Part shown: positions 32,107 through 41,643 of the stretch, piece by piece
Position numbering within the stretch: the first letter of the stretch is position 1
How the letters are laid out: each line of letters begins with the position of its first letter
Assembly (NCBI GenBank): GCA_964447605.1
Contig: CAYUTA010000004.1
Span: 18,917 to 82,916 of the forward strand
DNA from: CAYUTA01 sp964447605
GTDB lineage: Bacteria > Bacillota > Clostridia > Christensenellales > CAG-138
Reading direction: 5' to 3'
Length of the DNA: 64,000 bases
The notes under the pieces: generated by a model
The model's database searches: none
Told to the model about the DNA's origin: nothing
Seen by the model: the letters and a program-made list of their open reading frames with translations, nothing else
Program-made: the position numbers and the translations under genes

Positions 32107-33663
32107 CTATACTTCTATTTTTTCCGCACTGTACCCTTTGTATTCTGTGGGGGTCATGTTTGTATAGGATTTGAACAGACGCGAGAAATACCGTGCGTCC
32201 TCATAGCCGCAAAGGCGTGCTATCTGGCCAACGTTCCATTGTTCATGCTCGTCAATCAATCGCTTAGCAAGTTCCATCCGCTTTTTGAGCACATAACGGC
32301 TCATCGTCAGTCCCGTTCTCTTCTTAAACAACCGTGCGAGATATTCATAGCTGTAAAAGAACGTGTTGGTAATATCGTCAAGATTGTTCAGTGTTAGGTA
32401 GTATTCGTCGACGTGTGCGATTAAGCGTTCAGACAGCTTTCCGTCATCCTCGTGCACGTGCGTTCCTTGCAAAAAGCAGCGTCGAATGGCATACAAAAGG
32501 TGCTCTACCAGCTGCTCAGGTTGATTTTGTTCGCACAGACAGCGCAGAATATCCATCTGCCAATTATCCCGCACAGATGCACGTGCCTTGGTCGGCATAA
32601 ACTCAATCATACGCAACACATAGACCACGATGCGCTGAAAATCCTGTTGCGTAATATTGTTTTTCAGCATGAAGCCTAAAATCAGATGCAACTCGGCTTC
32701 TGCGCCGGCTATGTCACCCTGTTCAATATATTCTCTGAAGTTTTCATGAATACGAAGCTTTACGATCCGCAGTGTATCATCGCTTTCCAGCGTTTCATCC
32801 TGCTCTAGTGTAAACTGGCTGCCCCTTGCTAAAACAATGCGCTGCTTGAGAATATTTCTCATGCGCTGTGCGCACAGCCAAACATTGCCGTCATCAAAAC
32901 GCTGGGTCGAGGCGCAAATGTTGATTGATAATTCCGGGCATGATTGCTGCAATACTTGGCAAAGCAACTCTGCTTTCTCTATGGCCGCAAAGGCTCGATC
33001 GTTTTGGAGCAGTAGACATATGGTTTTCTTGTTTACGCGGTCTTCGTCGGCTACATACCATCCGGGAAACTCCGGAAATACTTGCTGCATAATGCTATGC
33101 CAAAACAGTCCGGCCATCTTTTGATAGAAGAAGTCGTTGAGCACCTCATCGTCCGCTTCGTAGATATAGTTTCCAAAGTTGACAATGAATAGAGCATACT
33201 CGTTTGATTGACCCGATAGGCGTTGATAAGACTCCGAATACCTTGTTTTGATGGATTTCCATTGCTTATCGGTTGTGATGGTACGTTTTAAGTCGTCAAG
33301 CGTTTCGCACAACGCCTCTGCTTCCAATGGCTTCAACAGATAGTTAAAAACGCCGCATTTTATCGCCTGCCGTGTATACGAAAAATCAGAATACCCCGAC
33401 AGGATGACGACTTTAACTTCAGGGTAGCGTAGACTGAGCTGTCTTGCCAACTCCAGTCCATCCATGCGGGGCATTCGAATGTCGGTGAAAACGACCTGTG
33501 CGCTATGCAGCTGCACCATTTTTAATGCAGTTTCTCCGTCCGAACAAGCGGCTACTACTTTGAAACCTGAATCGCTTGACGCAATGCGCTCGCATATCGC
33601 CTCAAGCAAGGGTTCCTCGTCCTCAGCCACAACAACGCGAATTTTTCCCCTTGTCATTTCCAT
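32107..33663 (-). CDS. YesN-type response regulator with AraC DNA-binding domain
   Basis: A 518-residue protein. The receiver domain has acidic residues AEDEE, phosphoacceptor Asp61 in VVFTDIRMPRMDG and Lys in LLKPLE. A long helical middle is followed by a C-terminal AraC-type pair of helix-turn-helix motifs (FFYSYEYLARLFKKRTGLTMSRYVLKKRMELAKRL and VGQIARLCGYEDARYFSRLFK). The ATG at 33663 has GGAGG 9 nt upstream and overlaps the kinase stop by 10 bp. It probably activates the sugar ABC/GH172 genes in the same island. Confidence 0.9.
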   Translation of the reverse strand: MEMTRGKIRVVVAEDEEPLLEAICERIASSDSGFKVVAACSDGETALKMVQLHSAQVVFTDIRMPRMDGLELARQLSLRYPEVKVVILSGYSDFSYTRQAIKCGVFNYLLKPLEAEALCETLDDLKRTITTDKQWKSIKTRYSESYQRLSGQSNEYALFIVNFGNYIYEADDEVLNDFFYQKMAGLFWHSIMQQVFPEFPGWYVADEDRVNKKTICLLLQNDRAFAAIEKAELLCQVLQQSCPELSINICASTQRFDDGNVWLCAQRMRNILKQRIVLARGSQFTLEQDETLESDDTLRIVKLRIHENFREYIEQGDIAGAEAELHLILGFMLKNNITQQDFQRIVVYVLRMIEFMPTKARASVRDNWQMDILRCLCEQNQPEQLVEHLLYAIRRCFLQGTHVHEDDGKLSERLIAHVDEYYLTLNNLDDITNTFFYSYEYLARLFKKRTGLTMSRYVLKKRMELAKRLIDEHEQWNVGQIARLCGYEDARYFSRLFKSYTNMTPTEYKGYSAEKIEV

Positions 33664-35429
33664 TCCAGACTACCTCCAAGCAGTATATCGCCGCCTTGTT
33701 GCGATGGTGTGATTTGGAAAACAAGTGCATTCTTGTAGCAGTGATGCAAACGTAAATATAGATTGACCAGGCCCATGCCATCTAGCTGCAAAGATTCCTC
33801 ATGCGAGTGCTCGGCATAATGATGGCATCGCGCCTCGATTTGTTCTACTTGTTCGGGCGTAAACCCCTGTCCGTTGTCCGTAATCCGAACCCGCCAACCG
33901 TCCTGCGTCAAAGTGCCAATGACGATAATCAGCGTGTCGGCACGGTTGGAGTATTTGAACGCATTTTCCACGATCAACTGTAACACAAGCTTTGGAATCT
34001 GAATTTGCATCATTTCGATGGGCACATCGATTTTTACTACCGCGCGCGGAAAACGCTCCTGCATAATGGCAATATAGCTGCGCAAAAAAGTAAGTTCTTC
34101 ATATAAAGCGACGCCTTGTTCTGCGGGCTGGCTGATGTAACGCAGAATGCTTGACAGATCACTGCACATACGGCAAACGGTTTTTGTTTCGCCCTTGTCG
34201 GCAAGCACGCTTATGGAGGCTAGGGTGTTATACAAAAAGTGCGGCTGCACTTGTGCGTTGAGCGCCAAAAGCCGCGAGTGCATCTCGCCTGTTTTTGCAG
34301 TGACAACCTCAGACAGCGATGCTTGTAACCGCTCCGAAAGCGCCGTTATGGCGCTTGCCATATTGTCTAACTCCTCGGTGTCAGATTCAACTTTCTCAAA
34401 TCGAATATCCTGCGAAAAATCGAGAGCAGCAAGCTGCCGATCCATCTTCGACAGGGGTCTGGACAAATCGCGGCTTACGCGATATAGCATGGGTAAGGCC
34501 ACCAAAGACAGTAGCGCGGCTAGCAGTATGGAGAAAAACAGAAACGACAAGAGCTTATTGTAATACGTCATCACCGGTATGACATAGGCGGCATAAGCAT
34601 TTGCGGAAAAAACCGGCACGATGCGCACCATGTTGCCTTTGTAACGATACGACGCGGGCTGAATCTCTCCATCGAACTGAAACGGTGCGATGGAAAAGTT
34701 TTCGCCGCCATAAAGGAATTGGCCGGTATTGCTGATAATATGCAGTTGAAGATGTTCAATGTTGGCGTTGTCGGCCAAGTTTTTGCAGAAGCGTTCAAAT
34801 TCCATTGTTTGGATGCCGACTTCCAACATCGCCTGCGGACGAGCAAATAGATTGTTGAGATTGATCGAACGCGATAGCAGCAAGAGGGACTCATCCGTAT
34901 CCGCCTTTGTTCGGCCCGGTGTGTTTTTCAGGTAGGCGTTTTCGCTTTGCCGCAAAAGCAATGCCGAGCCGGCACCCGCATAATCTGCGTAGGTGTCGAC
35001 CGGCTGCTGATACTCGCTGACAATGATTTCGCTACCCAGCCAGATATAATAGCCGTCTCTTGTTGCAACTCCGACGCGGTAGCCTTTTTCAAACATTTTA
35101 TACGCTTCCAGATACACGGTATTAAGCGCATCGGCTTGGTTTTCGCCGTTTTTAGCCGCAATAGGCAGGTCGTACAAAACAGATTTTTTGAAAACCTGTG
35201 AGTTGAGCAATTCCATGGAAAAACTGTTCAACTCTGAAAAATACATATCCAAAGAGGTGTTGATTGCCTGCACCATTTGTTTTTGTGTGTCGATGATGCT
35301 GTTGTTAATATCCAGCCCAACGAACACCATGACAGCAATGATGCTGATAATGAAGAACGCAGCAAACAGCCGCGCATACGCAGCAAACAGTTTATCCTGT
35401 ATTTTTCGCTTCTGTCCTTGACGCTTCAA
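33654..35429 (-). CDS. YesM-type sensor histidine kinase
   Basis: A 591-residue kinase. It has an N-terminal helix (residues 20-40), an outside Cache-like domain to about residue 290, a second helix near 293-315 and a HAMP-like linker. The His_kinase domain has His397 in NAQVQPHFLYNTLASI, and the ATPase domain has LVLQLIVENAFKYS and DNGQGF. It senses an extracellular sugar or binding-protein signal and phosphorylates the adjacent YesN-type regulator. Translational overlap with that gene supports a matched pair. Confidence 0.9.
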   Translation of the reverse strand: MKRQGQKRKIQDKLFAAYARLFAAFFIISIIAVMVFVGLDINNSIIDTQKQMVQAINTSLDMYFSELNSFSMELLNSQVFKKSVLYDLPIAAKNGENQADALNTVYLEAYKMFEKGYRVGVATRDGYYIWLGSEIIVSEYQQPVDTYADYAGAGSALLLRQSENAYLKNTPGRTKADTDESLLLLSRSINLNNLFARPQAMLEVGIQTMEFERFCKNLADNANIEHLQLHIISNTGQFLYGGENFSIAPFQFDGEIQPASYRYKGNMVRIVPVFSANAYAAYVIPVMTYYNKLLSFLFFSILLAALLSLVALPMLYRVSRDLSRPLSKMDRQLAALDFSQDIRFEKVESDTEELDNMASAITALSERLQASLSEVVTAKTGEMHSRLLALNAQVQPHFLYNTLASISVLADKGETKTVCRMCSDLSSILRYISQPAEQGVALYEELTFLRSYIAIMQERFPRAVVKIDVPIEMMQIQIPKLVLQLIVENAFKYSNRADTLIIVIGTLTQDGWRVRITDNGQGFTPEQVEQIEARCHHYAEHSHEESLQLDGMGLVNLYLRLHHCYKNALVFQITPSQQGGDILLGGSLEWK

Positions 35430-35434
35430 ATATC

Positions 35435-36694
35435 TTATCCTCTTTGCAATTTTTTGAAGCTCTCCAATGCAATCGTGCGACCCGTTAGGCGGGATTCCTC
35501 GGCCGCGAGTGCAACCAAATGGCTTTCCACGGAATCCTCTGCGGAGGACTGCGCATACGCGCCGTCGCTTTCCACCGTGCGCAAAAATCCTCGCATGAAT
35601 CTTTCGTCGCTGCCGCTATGCCCCGACGCATTGATCTTGACGATGTGTTCAGCGGTATCTCCACTCAAAAAGTCGATGTGCGTAATTCGGTTCTCTTCCA
35701 TGTCGCAAAGAAGCTGACCGCGCGTGCCCATGATGTTCATGGTTCGACTGCCTTTGCCCGTAAATGCCGACATGGTAAAGCTGGCCGTTACTCCATTTGT
35801 CAAAAGCAGATTCACAACCTGATGGTCAACCACGTCATTGTCGCAATGGTATACGCAACGCCCATAAGGCCCATCCTCAAGCGCCGCTGCGACATCTGCC
35901 TTGCCGCCGGAAAGAGCCACTACTTTCCGAATCGTTTCAGAATACCACTCATCATGATCTAGGTAAATCTTTCCCGCATCGTATGGGCAGTCATATCTGG
36001 CCTTGCAGCCGTCAAGGCAGCGTTTGCTTGCGCCCTCCGGGGCATTTTCTGCGCAAAAGTGTTTCAATGATCCAAACGAAGACACGCTGATACAGTGTTC
36101 GTCCGTGAGCCACAGCAGTATGTCCATATCGTGACAGCTCTTTTGCAAAATCATCGGGCTGGATTGCGCTGTGTTGCGCCAGTTGCCGCGCACAAAGGAA
36201 TGCGCCTGGTGCCAGTAGCCCACGCACTCAAGATGCTGAACGCATACGATGTCGCCGATACAGCCGGTATCCAGCAAGGCTTTTACCTTTGTAAAGAAAG
36301 GCGAATAGCGCAGTACATGACAAACCGTGAGCGAACGCTGATAGGCCTTGGCATATTCACCCATGGCAACGCAGTCTTTTGCATCTGGACTCATGGGCTT
36401 TTCACAAAGAACATGATAGCCTTTTTCAAGAGCGGCTTGCACGGGCAGCGTGTGTTCTTTGTCCATCGTACAAACCAGAGCGCAATCGGCCAATTTTTCT
36501 TTTGAAAGCAGTTCTTTCCAATCAGAAAAAACCAAGTCCTCCTCTATTTGATGCTTGGCACAAAACGCAGCTCTGCGCACAGGGTTTGGCTCGGCAACGG
36601 CAACAATGCGGAATTCATTGGGATGCTCTAGGGCATATTTTGCATAGACTTCCGCGCCGCGCTGTCCTGCTCCGATTAAAACTCCGGTAATCAT
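35435..36694 (-). CDS. Gfo/Idh/MocA-family oxidoreductase
   Basis: A 419-residue NAD(P)-dependent sugar dehydrogenase. The Rossmann motif is GVLIGAGQRGAEVYAKYAL, GYHVLCEKPMSPDAKDC carries the family's E-K-P catalytic lysine, and the C-terminal beta-sheet domain follows. A Cys-rich insertion (CRARYDCPYDAGKIYLDHDEW-like, around residues 240-265) is unusual for the family and seen in some gut enzymes. It probably oxidises or isomerises the sugar brought in by the adjoining importer. Confidence 0.85.
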   Translation of the reverse strand: MITGVLIGAGQRGAEVYAKYALEHPNEFRIVAVAEPNPVRRAAFCAKHQIEEDLVFSDWKELLSKEKLADCALVCTMDKEHTLPVQAALEKGYHVLCEKPMSPDAKDCVAMGEYAKAYQRSLTVCHVLRYSPFFTKVKALLDTGCIGDIVCVQHLECVGYWHQAHSFVRGNWRNTAQSSPMILQKSCHDMDILLWLTDEHCISVSSFGSLKHFCAENAPEGASKRCLDGCKARYDCPYDAGKIYLDHDEWYSETIRKVVALSGGKADVAAALEDGPYGRCVYHCDNDVVDHQVVNLLLTNGVTASFTMSAFTGKGSRTMNIMGTRGQLLCDMEENRITHIDFLSGDTAEHIVKINASGHSGSDERFMRGFLRTVESDGAYAQSSAEDSVESHLVALAAEESRLTGRTIALESFKKLQRG

Positions 36695-36713
36695 TTCTTA
36701 TCCTCCAAAATGC

Positions 36714-37541
36714 TCAACCCTTGACAGAGCCTGCGACCATGCCCGAGATGATGTGCTTTTGACCAAATACATAGACGATCAAAATCGGGGCGATGGCGTA
36801 TAATATCGTAACGCATACCAGATTCCAGCTGGCGGTATAAGTGCCAAAGAAATTGTACACCTGCTGCACGATCACCGCTTTGTCGGGATCTGGCAGCAGA
36901 TACAGCGGCACGGTAAAGTCATTCCAAACATTCAAGAAGTTGATCATAACCACCGTGACCGTTACGGGCTTCATTGTAGGCATGATAACTTGGAAGAACA
37001 GCCGAAGCGGCCCTGCACCGTCCACAATGGCGGCTTCGTCCAGCTCCTTTGGAATACTGCTGATAAATCCATAGAACAAGAATATGGAAAGTGGCAGCAC
37101 CAGTGCTGTAAATAAGAGTATCACTCCGGGTATACTGTTGTAAAGTGACAGCCACCGCATCACTTTTACAACCGACACCATGCTCACCGGTACCATAAGG
37201 CCAATGGCAAAATACAGATAGAGTCGTTGGTTGAGTTTTGATCTGTTGCGGCTGATGACAAACGCGCACATGGACGAGCAAAGCACGCTAAGCGCGACGC
37301 TGCTAACGCTGATCACAAGCGAATTTATCAGCGAGCGCAGAATGTTGCCATCCTCCCATACTTTCTTGAAGTTCTCAAAGCGCAGTGTTTGCGGCAGCGT
37401 GAGCGACATAGTCAACGCTTCGGTCTTTGTCTTGAAGCTATTCAAAACAACGATTGCAAAGGGAATCAGAACCACCAGCGCGAGCAGCCATGCAATCGAT
37501 TCTTTTATGATAGTCGTGATCGTTTTTTTCATCGCTTTCAC
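36714..37541 (-). CDS. Carbohydrate ABC transporter permease (MalG type)
   Basis: A 275-residue permease. WLLALVVLIPFAIVVLNSFKTKTEA starts the CUT1 MalG fold. The coupling loop is LDEAAIVDGAGPLRLFFQVIMPTMKPVTVTVVMINFLNVWNDF, and it ends GQKHIISGMVAGSVKG. It lies 1 nt after the MalF-type gene. It belongs to the island cargo with the TCS, dehydrogenase and GH172. Confidence 0.88.
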   Translation of the reverse strand: MKAMKKTITTIIKESIAWLLALVVLIPFAIVVLNSFKTKTEALTMSLTLPQTLRFENFKKVWEDGNILRSLINSLVISVSSVALSVLCSSMCAFVISRNRSKLNQRLYLYFAIGLMVPVSMVSVVKVMRWLSLYNSIPGVILLFTALVLPLSIFLFYGFISSIPKELDEAAIVDGAGPLRLFFQVIMPTMKPVTVTVVMINFLNVWNDFTVPLYLLPDPDKAVIVQQVYNFFGTYTASWNLVCVTILYAIAPILIVYVFGQKHIISGMVAGSVKG

Positions 37542-37542
37542 C

Positions 37543-38412
37543 TTAATCCTTGCTGTCCTTAATGCGCAACACCAACAGCCCGAAAATGGCCGTTATGAAA
37601 AATACAATCACACCGTAAGCGGCGCTCATGCCGTATAGCTTTTTGCCAAACTCTTTATAGACTGCCGTGTTGATGAGCTCTGTGCTGCCCGCGGGACCAC
37701 CGCCAGTGAGCACAAACACGATATCAAAGGTCTTGAGTCCTTGCGAAAGGTTCAGCAACAGATTGATGATGAACGAGGGTATCATGCGCGGCATAGTGAT
37801 AAAGAATAGCTTTTGAATGCTGTTTGCACCGTCGATGCCGGCCGCTTCATACAAGCTCTTGTCAATCAACTGAAGACCGGCAAGATAGATGACCATGTTA
37901 AAGCCCGTTTGCTTCCATACGTCCACCGCCATGGTTGCGCCAAGTGCAGTTTCCGGCGTTGTTAGCCATGGATGAACAAGCGATTCTAGGCCGATCGCGC
38001 TCAAAAACTGGTTGAAAAACCCGCTTGTCATCAGCAGCGATCCAAACATCAATCCGATGATGAGCGGCGACAACATGCTGGGCAAGAAAAAAATAGCGCG
38101 CATGGCATTGCGGCTCTTGAGCCCTTCGTTAAATGCAAGCGCAAGCAGAAAGCCCAGTACGTTTTTGAATACGGTGGTCACAAAAGCATACCATATGGTA
38201 CGCACTATGATTGCAAGCAATTCAGGGTTGGAAAAGATCTTTTGAAAATTGGCAAACCCGATGAATTTGGCTGTCTCCTGCGTTATTTTGATTGCATTCC
38301 AGTTGGTAAGCGAATAGTAGAAATTGATGACAACGGGTGTCATGAACAGGATGGTATACAGCAGCAACGCGGGTGCAGAAAACCCTGTTTTGTAGATTTT
38401 CCTCTGGTTCAA
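37543..38412 (-). CDS. Carbohydrate ABC transporter permease (MalF type)
   Basis: A 289-residue permease with six helices. ALLLYTILFMTPVVINFYYSLTNWN and the coupling loop LYEAAGIDGANSIQKLFFITMPRMIPSFIINLLLNLSQGLKTFDIVFVLT are typical of CUT1 systems. A TTG start at 38412 was taken because AGAGGAAGGGGG lies about 10 nt upstream and family similarity begins there (LNQRKIYKTGF). Upstream codons to 38460 read through the leader. Confidence 0.85.
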   Translation of the reverse strand: MNQRKIYKTGFSAPALLLYTILFMTPVVINFYYSLTNWNAIKITQETAKFIGFANFQKIFSNPELLAIIVRTIWYAFVTTVFKNVLGFLLALAFNEGLKSRNAMRAIFFLPSMLSPLIIGLMFGSLLMTSGFFNQFLSAIGLESLVHPWLTTPETALGATMAVDVWKQTGFNMVIYLAGLQLIDKSLYEAAGIDGANSIQKLFFITMPRMIPSFIINLLLNLSQGLKTFDIVFVLTGGGPAGSTELINTAVYKEFGKKLYGMSAAYGVIVFFITAIFGLLVLRIKDSKD

Positions 38413-38504
38413 GGGAGAAGCCCCCTTCCTCTTGAAATTAAGAGGAGCGGCGGCAACCATGCCTGCCGCTCCCCTGAAACTCGGTAGCTTATTAGGTGTT
38501 AGCG

Positions 38505-39851
38505 TTATTCAGCAACGGTATCAAACATGGTGGCGCGATACTCGTCGATGGCAGTGATGAACTGATCCACGCTCGTCGTGCCGGCTGCGAAGCCTTGCAG
38601 ATACTTGTAGATGTCGCCATCCCAGTAGAGGACATATTTGATGAGCATGACAACCGGGGTTTCACTGCGCTCGAGCAAATCGGTGGTTGCAGTGGTGGCA
38701 GAAACGCTCTCAACACCCTCAAACGCGGAGGACACGAGGTCGGTACGGGCTGCATAGTAGGTTTCGAGGTTCTCGTCGCGTGCAAGGAAGTCAAGGAAGA
38801 GCTTGCAAGCTTCGATGTTGGAGCTATTCTTGTTGATGTACTTGGAGATGCCGCCGCCGTTGCTTACGGCAGCCTGGTTGTCTAGAAGCGGGCAGGGGAA
38901 CATGCCAAAGGTATCGGTTGCGCCGTTTGCATACAGCTCAGCAGCATAGGCAGAGTAGGTGAACATCATGGCGCATTCGCGATTCTGAAGTGCGGGGTAG
39001 CTGCCAAACCAGTCTTCTGCCTGGCCATCGTTGGTGAAGTACTTGGGCGATCCGCCATCCTTGGCTTCCAGCAATCCCTTGACCTGCTCAAGGCCGTTGC
39101 GAAGCGCTGCGATGTCGGCCCACTTGTTGTCTTTTCCGGCATTGAGATACTCAACGTAATCCGGTTTTTCTGCTTCGATGGACGGCGTTAGAGCATATAC
39201 CCAACTCTGCGTATGCCACACACCGTTGATGCCCTCGTACAAAGGCGTAACACCGAGAGCTTTGATCGCATCGCACAGAGCGATGAACTCAGCCCAAGTG
39301 GTGGGTACGGTCAGGCCGTTTTCTTCAAAGAAGGTTTTGTTGTACAGAATGCCTTCAAAGTCAACGCCCCAGGTGGAGAAACCAAGCAGCTGACCATCAA
39401 CGGTGTTGGCTTCCTTTGCCCAATCGACCAGACGATCTTCCCATTCGGAACCGGTCAAATCCAAGGCGATTTCGGGGATGCCGGCGGACTTCATTTCGCC
39501 GCCTGCTGCATACATGAACATATCCACAGCATTGCTGCCGCCGGACAGGCTCGTGCCAAGAAGCGTTGCATAGCCGTTATCGGGTGTCAGGAGAATTTTG
39601 ACTTCGACGCCGGTTTCATCTTCGAACTTCTTGAACAGTTCACGGTCAATATCCTTGATCCAGTTCTGCGAAGCCATCAGGGTGATGGAATTCGGCGGGG
39701 TGGCTTCCGATGTGGGTTCCTGCACGACCGCCGGCTTTTCGGCAGACGCGGCCGGGACAGTTTCTACAGCAGTTTGCGGCGTGGTGGTGCAAGCCATGGC
39801 CATGGGCAACACGATCAAGGCAACCAGCACAAGACAGAGCAGTTTTTTCAT
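38505..39851 (-). CDS. Sugar-binding lipoprotein (SBP family 1)
   Basis: A 448-residue lipoprotein with a signal ending MAMAC (Cys21) and then a Thr/Pro-rich linker. EVKILLTPDNGYATLLGTSLSGGSNAVDMFMYA, VDFEGILYNKTFFEENGLTVPTTWAEFIALCDAIKALG and CAMMFTYSAYAAE are SBP family 1 blocks. AAAGGAGAAACTGCA precedes the ATG. It feeds the two permeases encoded after it. A GH172 gene is divergent, hinting at fructofuranosides or arabinofuranosides as ligand. Confidence 0.88.
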   Translation of the reverse strand: MKKLLCLVLVALIVLPMAMACTTTPQTAVETVPAASAEKPAVVQEPTSEATPPNSITLMASQNWIKDIDRELFKKFEDETGVEVKILLTPDNGYATLLGTSLSGGSNAVDMFMYAAGGEMKSAGIPEIALDLTGSEWEDRLVDWAKEANTVDGQLLGFSTWGVDFEGILYNKTFFEENGLTVPTTWAEFIALCDAIKALGVTPLYEGINGVWHTQSWVYALTPSIEAEKPDYVEYLNAGKDNKWADIAALRNGLEQVKGLLEAKDGGSPKYFTNDGQAEDWFGSYPALQNRECAMMFTYSAYAAELYANGATDTFGMFPCPLLDNQAAVSNGGGISKYINKNSSNIEACKLFLDFLARDENLETYYAARTDLVSSAFEGVESVSATTATTDLLERSETPVVMLIKYVLYWDGDIYKYLQGFAAGTTSVDQFITAIDEYRATMFDTVAE

Positions 39852-39911
39852 TGCAGTTTCTCCTTTAAGATAATTTGATGTGCTTGCAGGAATTTACTCC
39901 CTGCTCTGTCT

Positions 39912-39940
39912 ATTACACTAGCATTATGATTCCGTTTCAA
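39912..39940 (-). promoter_or_regulatory. Promoter of the island sugar ABC operon
   Basis: On the minus strand, TTGAAA (39935-39940), a 17-bp spacer and TGTAAT (39912-39917), about 60 nt before the binding-protein start. Confidence 0.6.
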
Positions 39941-40125
39941 ACAGGCACAGGCTTGACAACCCGATGTGGACAAAATTGATATTTTGGTAAAAGCAGCTTT
40001 TTCCCACACAAAGAGTGCGGCATAATACATATAGACCGCTTCATGAACCTGCGATGCAATGCAAGCTATGCCGCTGCATCATACCATAACAACGATAGAA
40101 CAATCAAATTCTTAAGGAGCATACT

Positions 40126-41133
40126 ATGACATCCTCATGGGAAACCATCACCGCTTGCGGTGGCAATCGCCAAAGGTTACAGCGCATCACATGGCCTTAT
40201 GACAAGTATCCCGACATGCCGCAACTGACCGCCGGTGCGCGCATTACGTTGCTCGACACCGTGGGGCCTGGGGTCGTCACGAATCTGCATGTTTCCAACT
40301 ATGAATATCTCGATGATGTACTCGAGAGCAGCAGCGCGCGGGAGCCGGATGCAGCAAGCCGCTTGTTGATCGAAATTACCTACGATCATCATGCCGTTGC
40401 CGACATTGCCATGCCGTTGTTCGACTTTCTTGGCGACGTAGATGCCGCTTGCGATTTCTATTCCACCTGCTATTTTTCCAAAGTGCGGCTTTCGCATAAC
40501 TTTCGCCTGCCGATTCCGTTTCGTCAAGCCATCCGCATCGACATTGTGAATCCCACGAAAACCGACCTGATCGGCTATGCAGATCTGCAGTGGGAAGCAC
40601 TCGACGCATTGCCGAAAGGCTGTGGATACCTGAGCGTGGATTATCGCCGCGGATGCGCGAACTTGCCAGAGGAAATCGTTACACTGTGCGATATTCAGGC
40701 AAAGGGAAGCATCGTTGCCCATTGGTTTTCCATTTGCAGCGACTTGCCCTTTGCAAAGGAGGGTCAGTATGTTTGCGAGGGGAATCAGGAATTCTACCTG
40801 GACTACGAAACCGAACCCTCCCTTGAATACCTTGGCACCGAAGACGTCTACGGCTACTCTTGGGGCTTTCTCGGTTCTGCGAGCGATGGCTACAGTGCCA
40901 TTATCCGCTATGATACAGATCAACAGGGTGTTGCAACTATTTCCATGCTGCGCTGCCGTACCCTGGATCGCATTCCGTTTGAACGTGCCTGCAAGGTGTC
41001 GCTCGATTATACGCAGGAGTTTTTTTCCAAGCTTTCGAAAAACCCGCTGCATCAAACAGGGGTCTTTCGCGACCGTCTGGGCGCAAGTTTTGCTGCCGAA
41101 TACAGTAGCTGCTTTTATTATTACAGAGCATAG
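40126..41133 (+). CDS. GH172 (DUF2961) family glycosidase
   Basis: A 335-residue cytoplasmic protein without a signal peptide. The DUF2961 hallmarks are VGPGVVTNLHV near the start, MPLFDFLGD (residues 96-103), and YVCEGNQEFYLDYETEPSLEYLGTEDVYGYSWGF (residues 215-247). That last block carries the two conserved glutamates (Glu218 and Glu239). Known GH172 enzymes act on alpha-D-fructofuranosides, difructose anhydrides or D-arabinofuranosides. AAGGAG lies 9 nt before the ATG. It is divergent from the sugar-binding lipoprotein, so the sugar is probably imported and then cleaved inside the cell. Confidence 0.85.
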   Translation: MTSSWETITACGGNRQRLQRITWPYDKYPDMPQLTAGARITLLDTVGPGVVTNLHVSNYEYLDDVLESSSAREPDAASRLLIEITYDHHAVADIAMPLFDFLGDVDAACDFYSTCYFSKVRLSHNFRLPIPFRQAIRIDIVNPTKTDLIGYADLQWEALDALPKGCGYLSVDYRRGCANLPEEIVTLCDIQAKGSIVAHWFSICSDLPFAKEGQYVCEGNQEFYLDYETEPSLEYLGTEDVYGYSWGFLGSASDGYSAIIRYDTDQQGVATISMLRCRTLDRIPFERACKVSLDYTQEFFSKLSKNPLHQTGVFRDRLGASFAAEYSSCFYYYRA

Positions 41134-41503
41134 CTTTCCTGATACGGCCTGTTTTCAAACCATTCTTGGGGCTTTTTTGCGCAACTTTCGGTAGACTATT
41201 TTTCCAGATCATTTTCTCCATCACGCATTCCTCCGCCTGCCCTCGAATCGCATTCATCGCGCCGACCCATGCCATTTGGTCACATGCTTTTCCTTCTTCC
41301 GTAATGCCTTGCGACTTTGCAAGCTGTAGCATGTATTCCCATACTTGCTCTTTACACAGCTCATTCCGCTCAACAAGCCAGTTTTCCAACTCTCCAGAAA
41401 ACAGCAATTCTGTATAAAGATTCTGATTGTACTGCTTCATGTGCGCAAGCAACCTGCGTCCGTATTTGCCTATGTTCCCCTCGTTGATTTGTGTTCTGCT
41501 CAT
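40937..41503 (-). CDS. tnpV: TnpV-like transposon protein with replaced C-terminus
   Basis: The first 102 residues match TnpV, a transposon-encoded protein of Clostridia: IGKYGRRLLAHMKQYNQNLYTELLFSGELENWLVER, then LAKSQGITEEGKACDQMAWVGAMNAIRGQAEECVMEKMIWKN. GGAGG lies 9 nt before the ATG. After about position 41195 the frame simply runs antisense through the 3' end of the GH172 gene, so the native C-terminus is lost. TnpV is normally encoded beside a recombinase; none is here. It lies between the cargo and tRNA-Ser and marks the element's right end. Confidence 0.75.
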   Translation of the reverse strand: MSRTQINEGNIGKYGRRLLAHMKQYNQNLYTELLFSGELENWLVERNELCKEQVWEYMLQLAKSQGITEEGKACDQMAWVGAMNAIRGQAEECVMEKMIWKNSLPKVAQKSPKNGLKTGRIRKAMLCNNKSSYCIRQQNLRPDGRERPLFDAAGFSKAWKKTPAYNRATPCRHVQTECDPGYGSAAWK

Positions 41504-41643
41504 GTTCTTGTCCTCCTGTTTGTTGTTTTATCAGAAGTGCTAAAAGCTGTCGTGTGCCACAGCAGACGACATAGCACAAATATACAACAAATCCGAACCC
41601 TTCACCGATCAATATCGGGTTCGAGTTCGGATTTGAATTTGAA

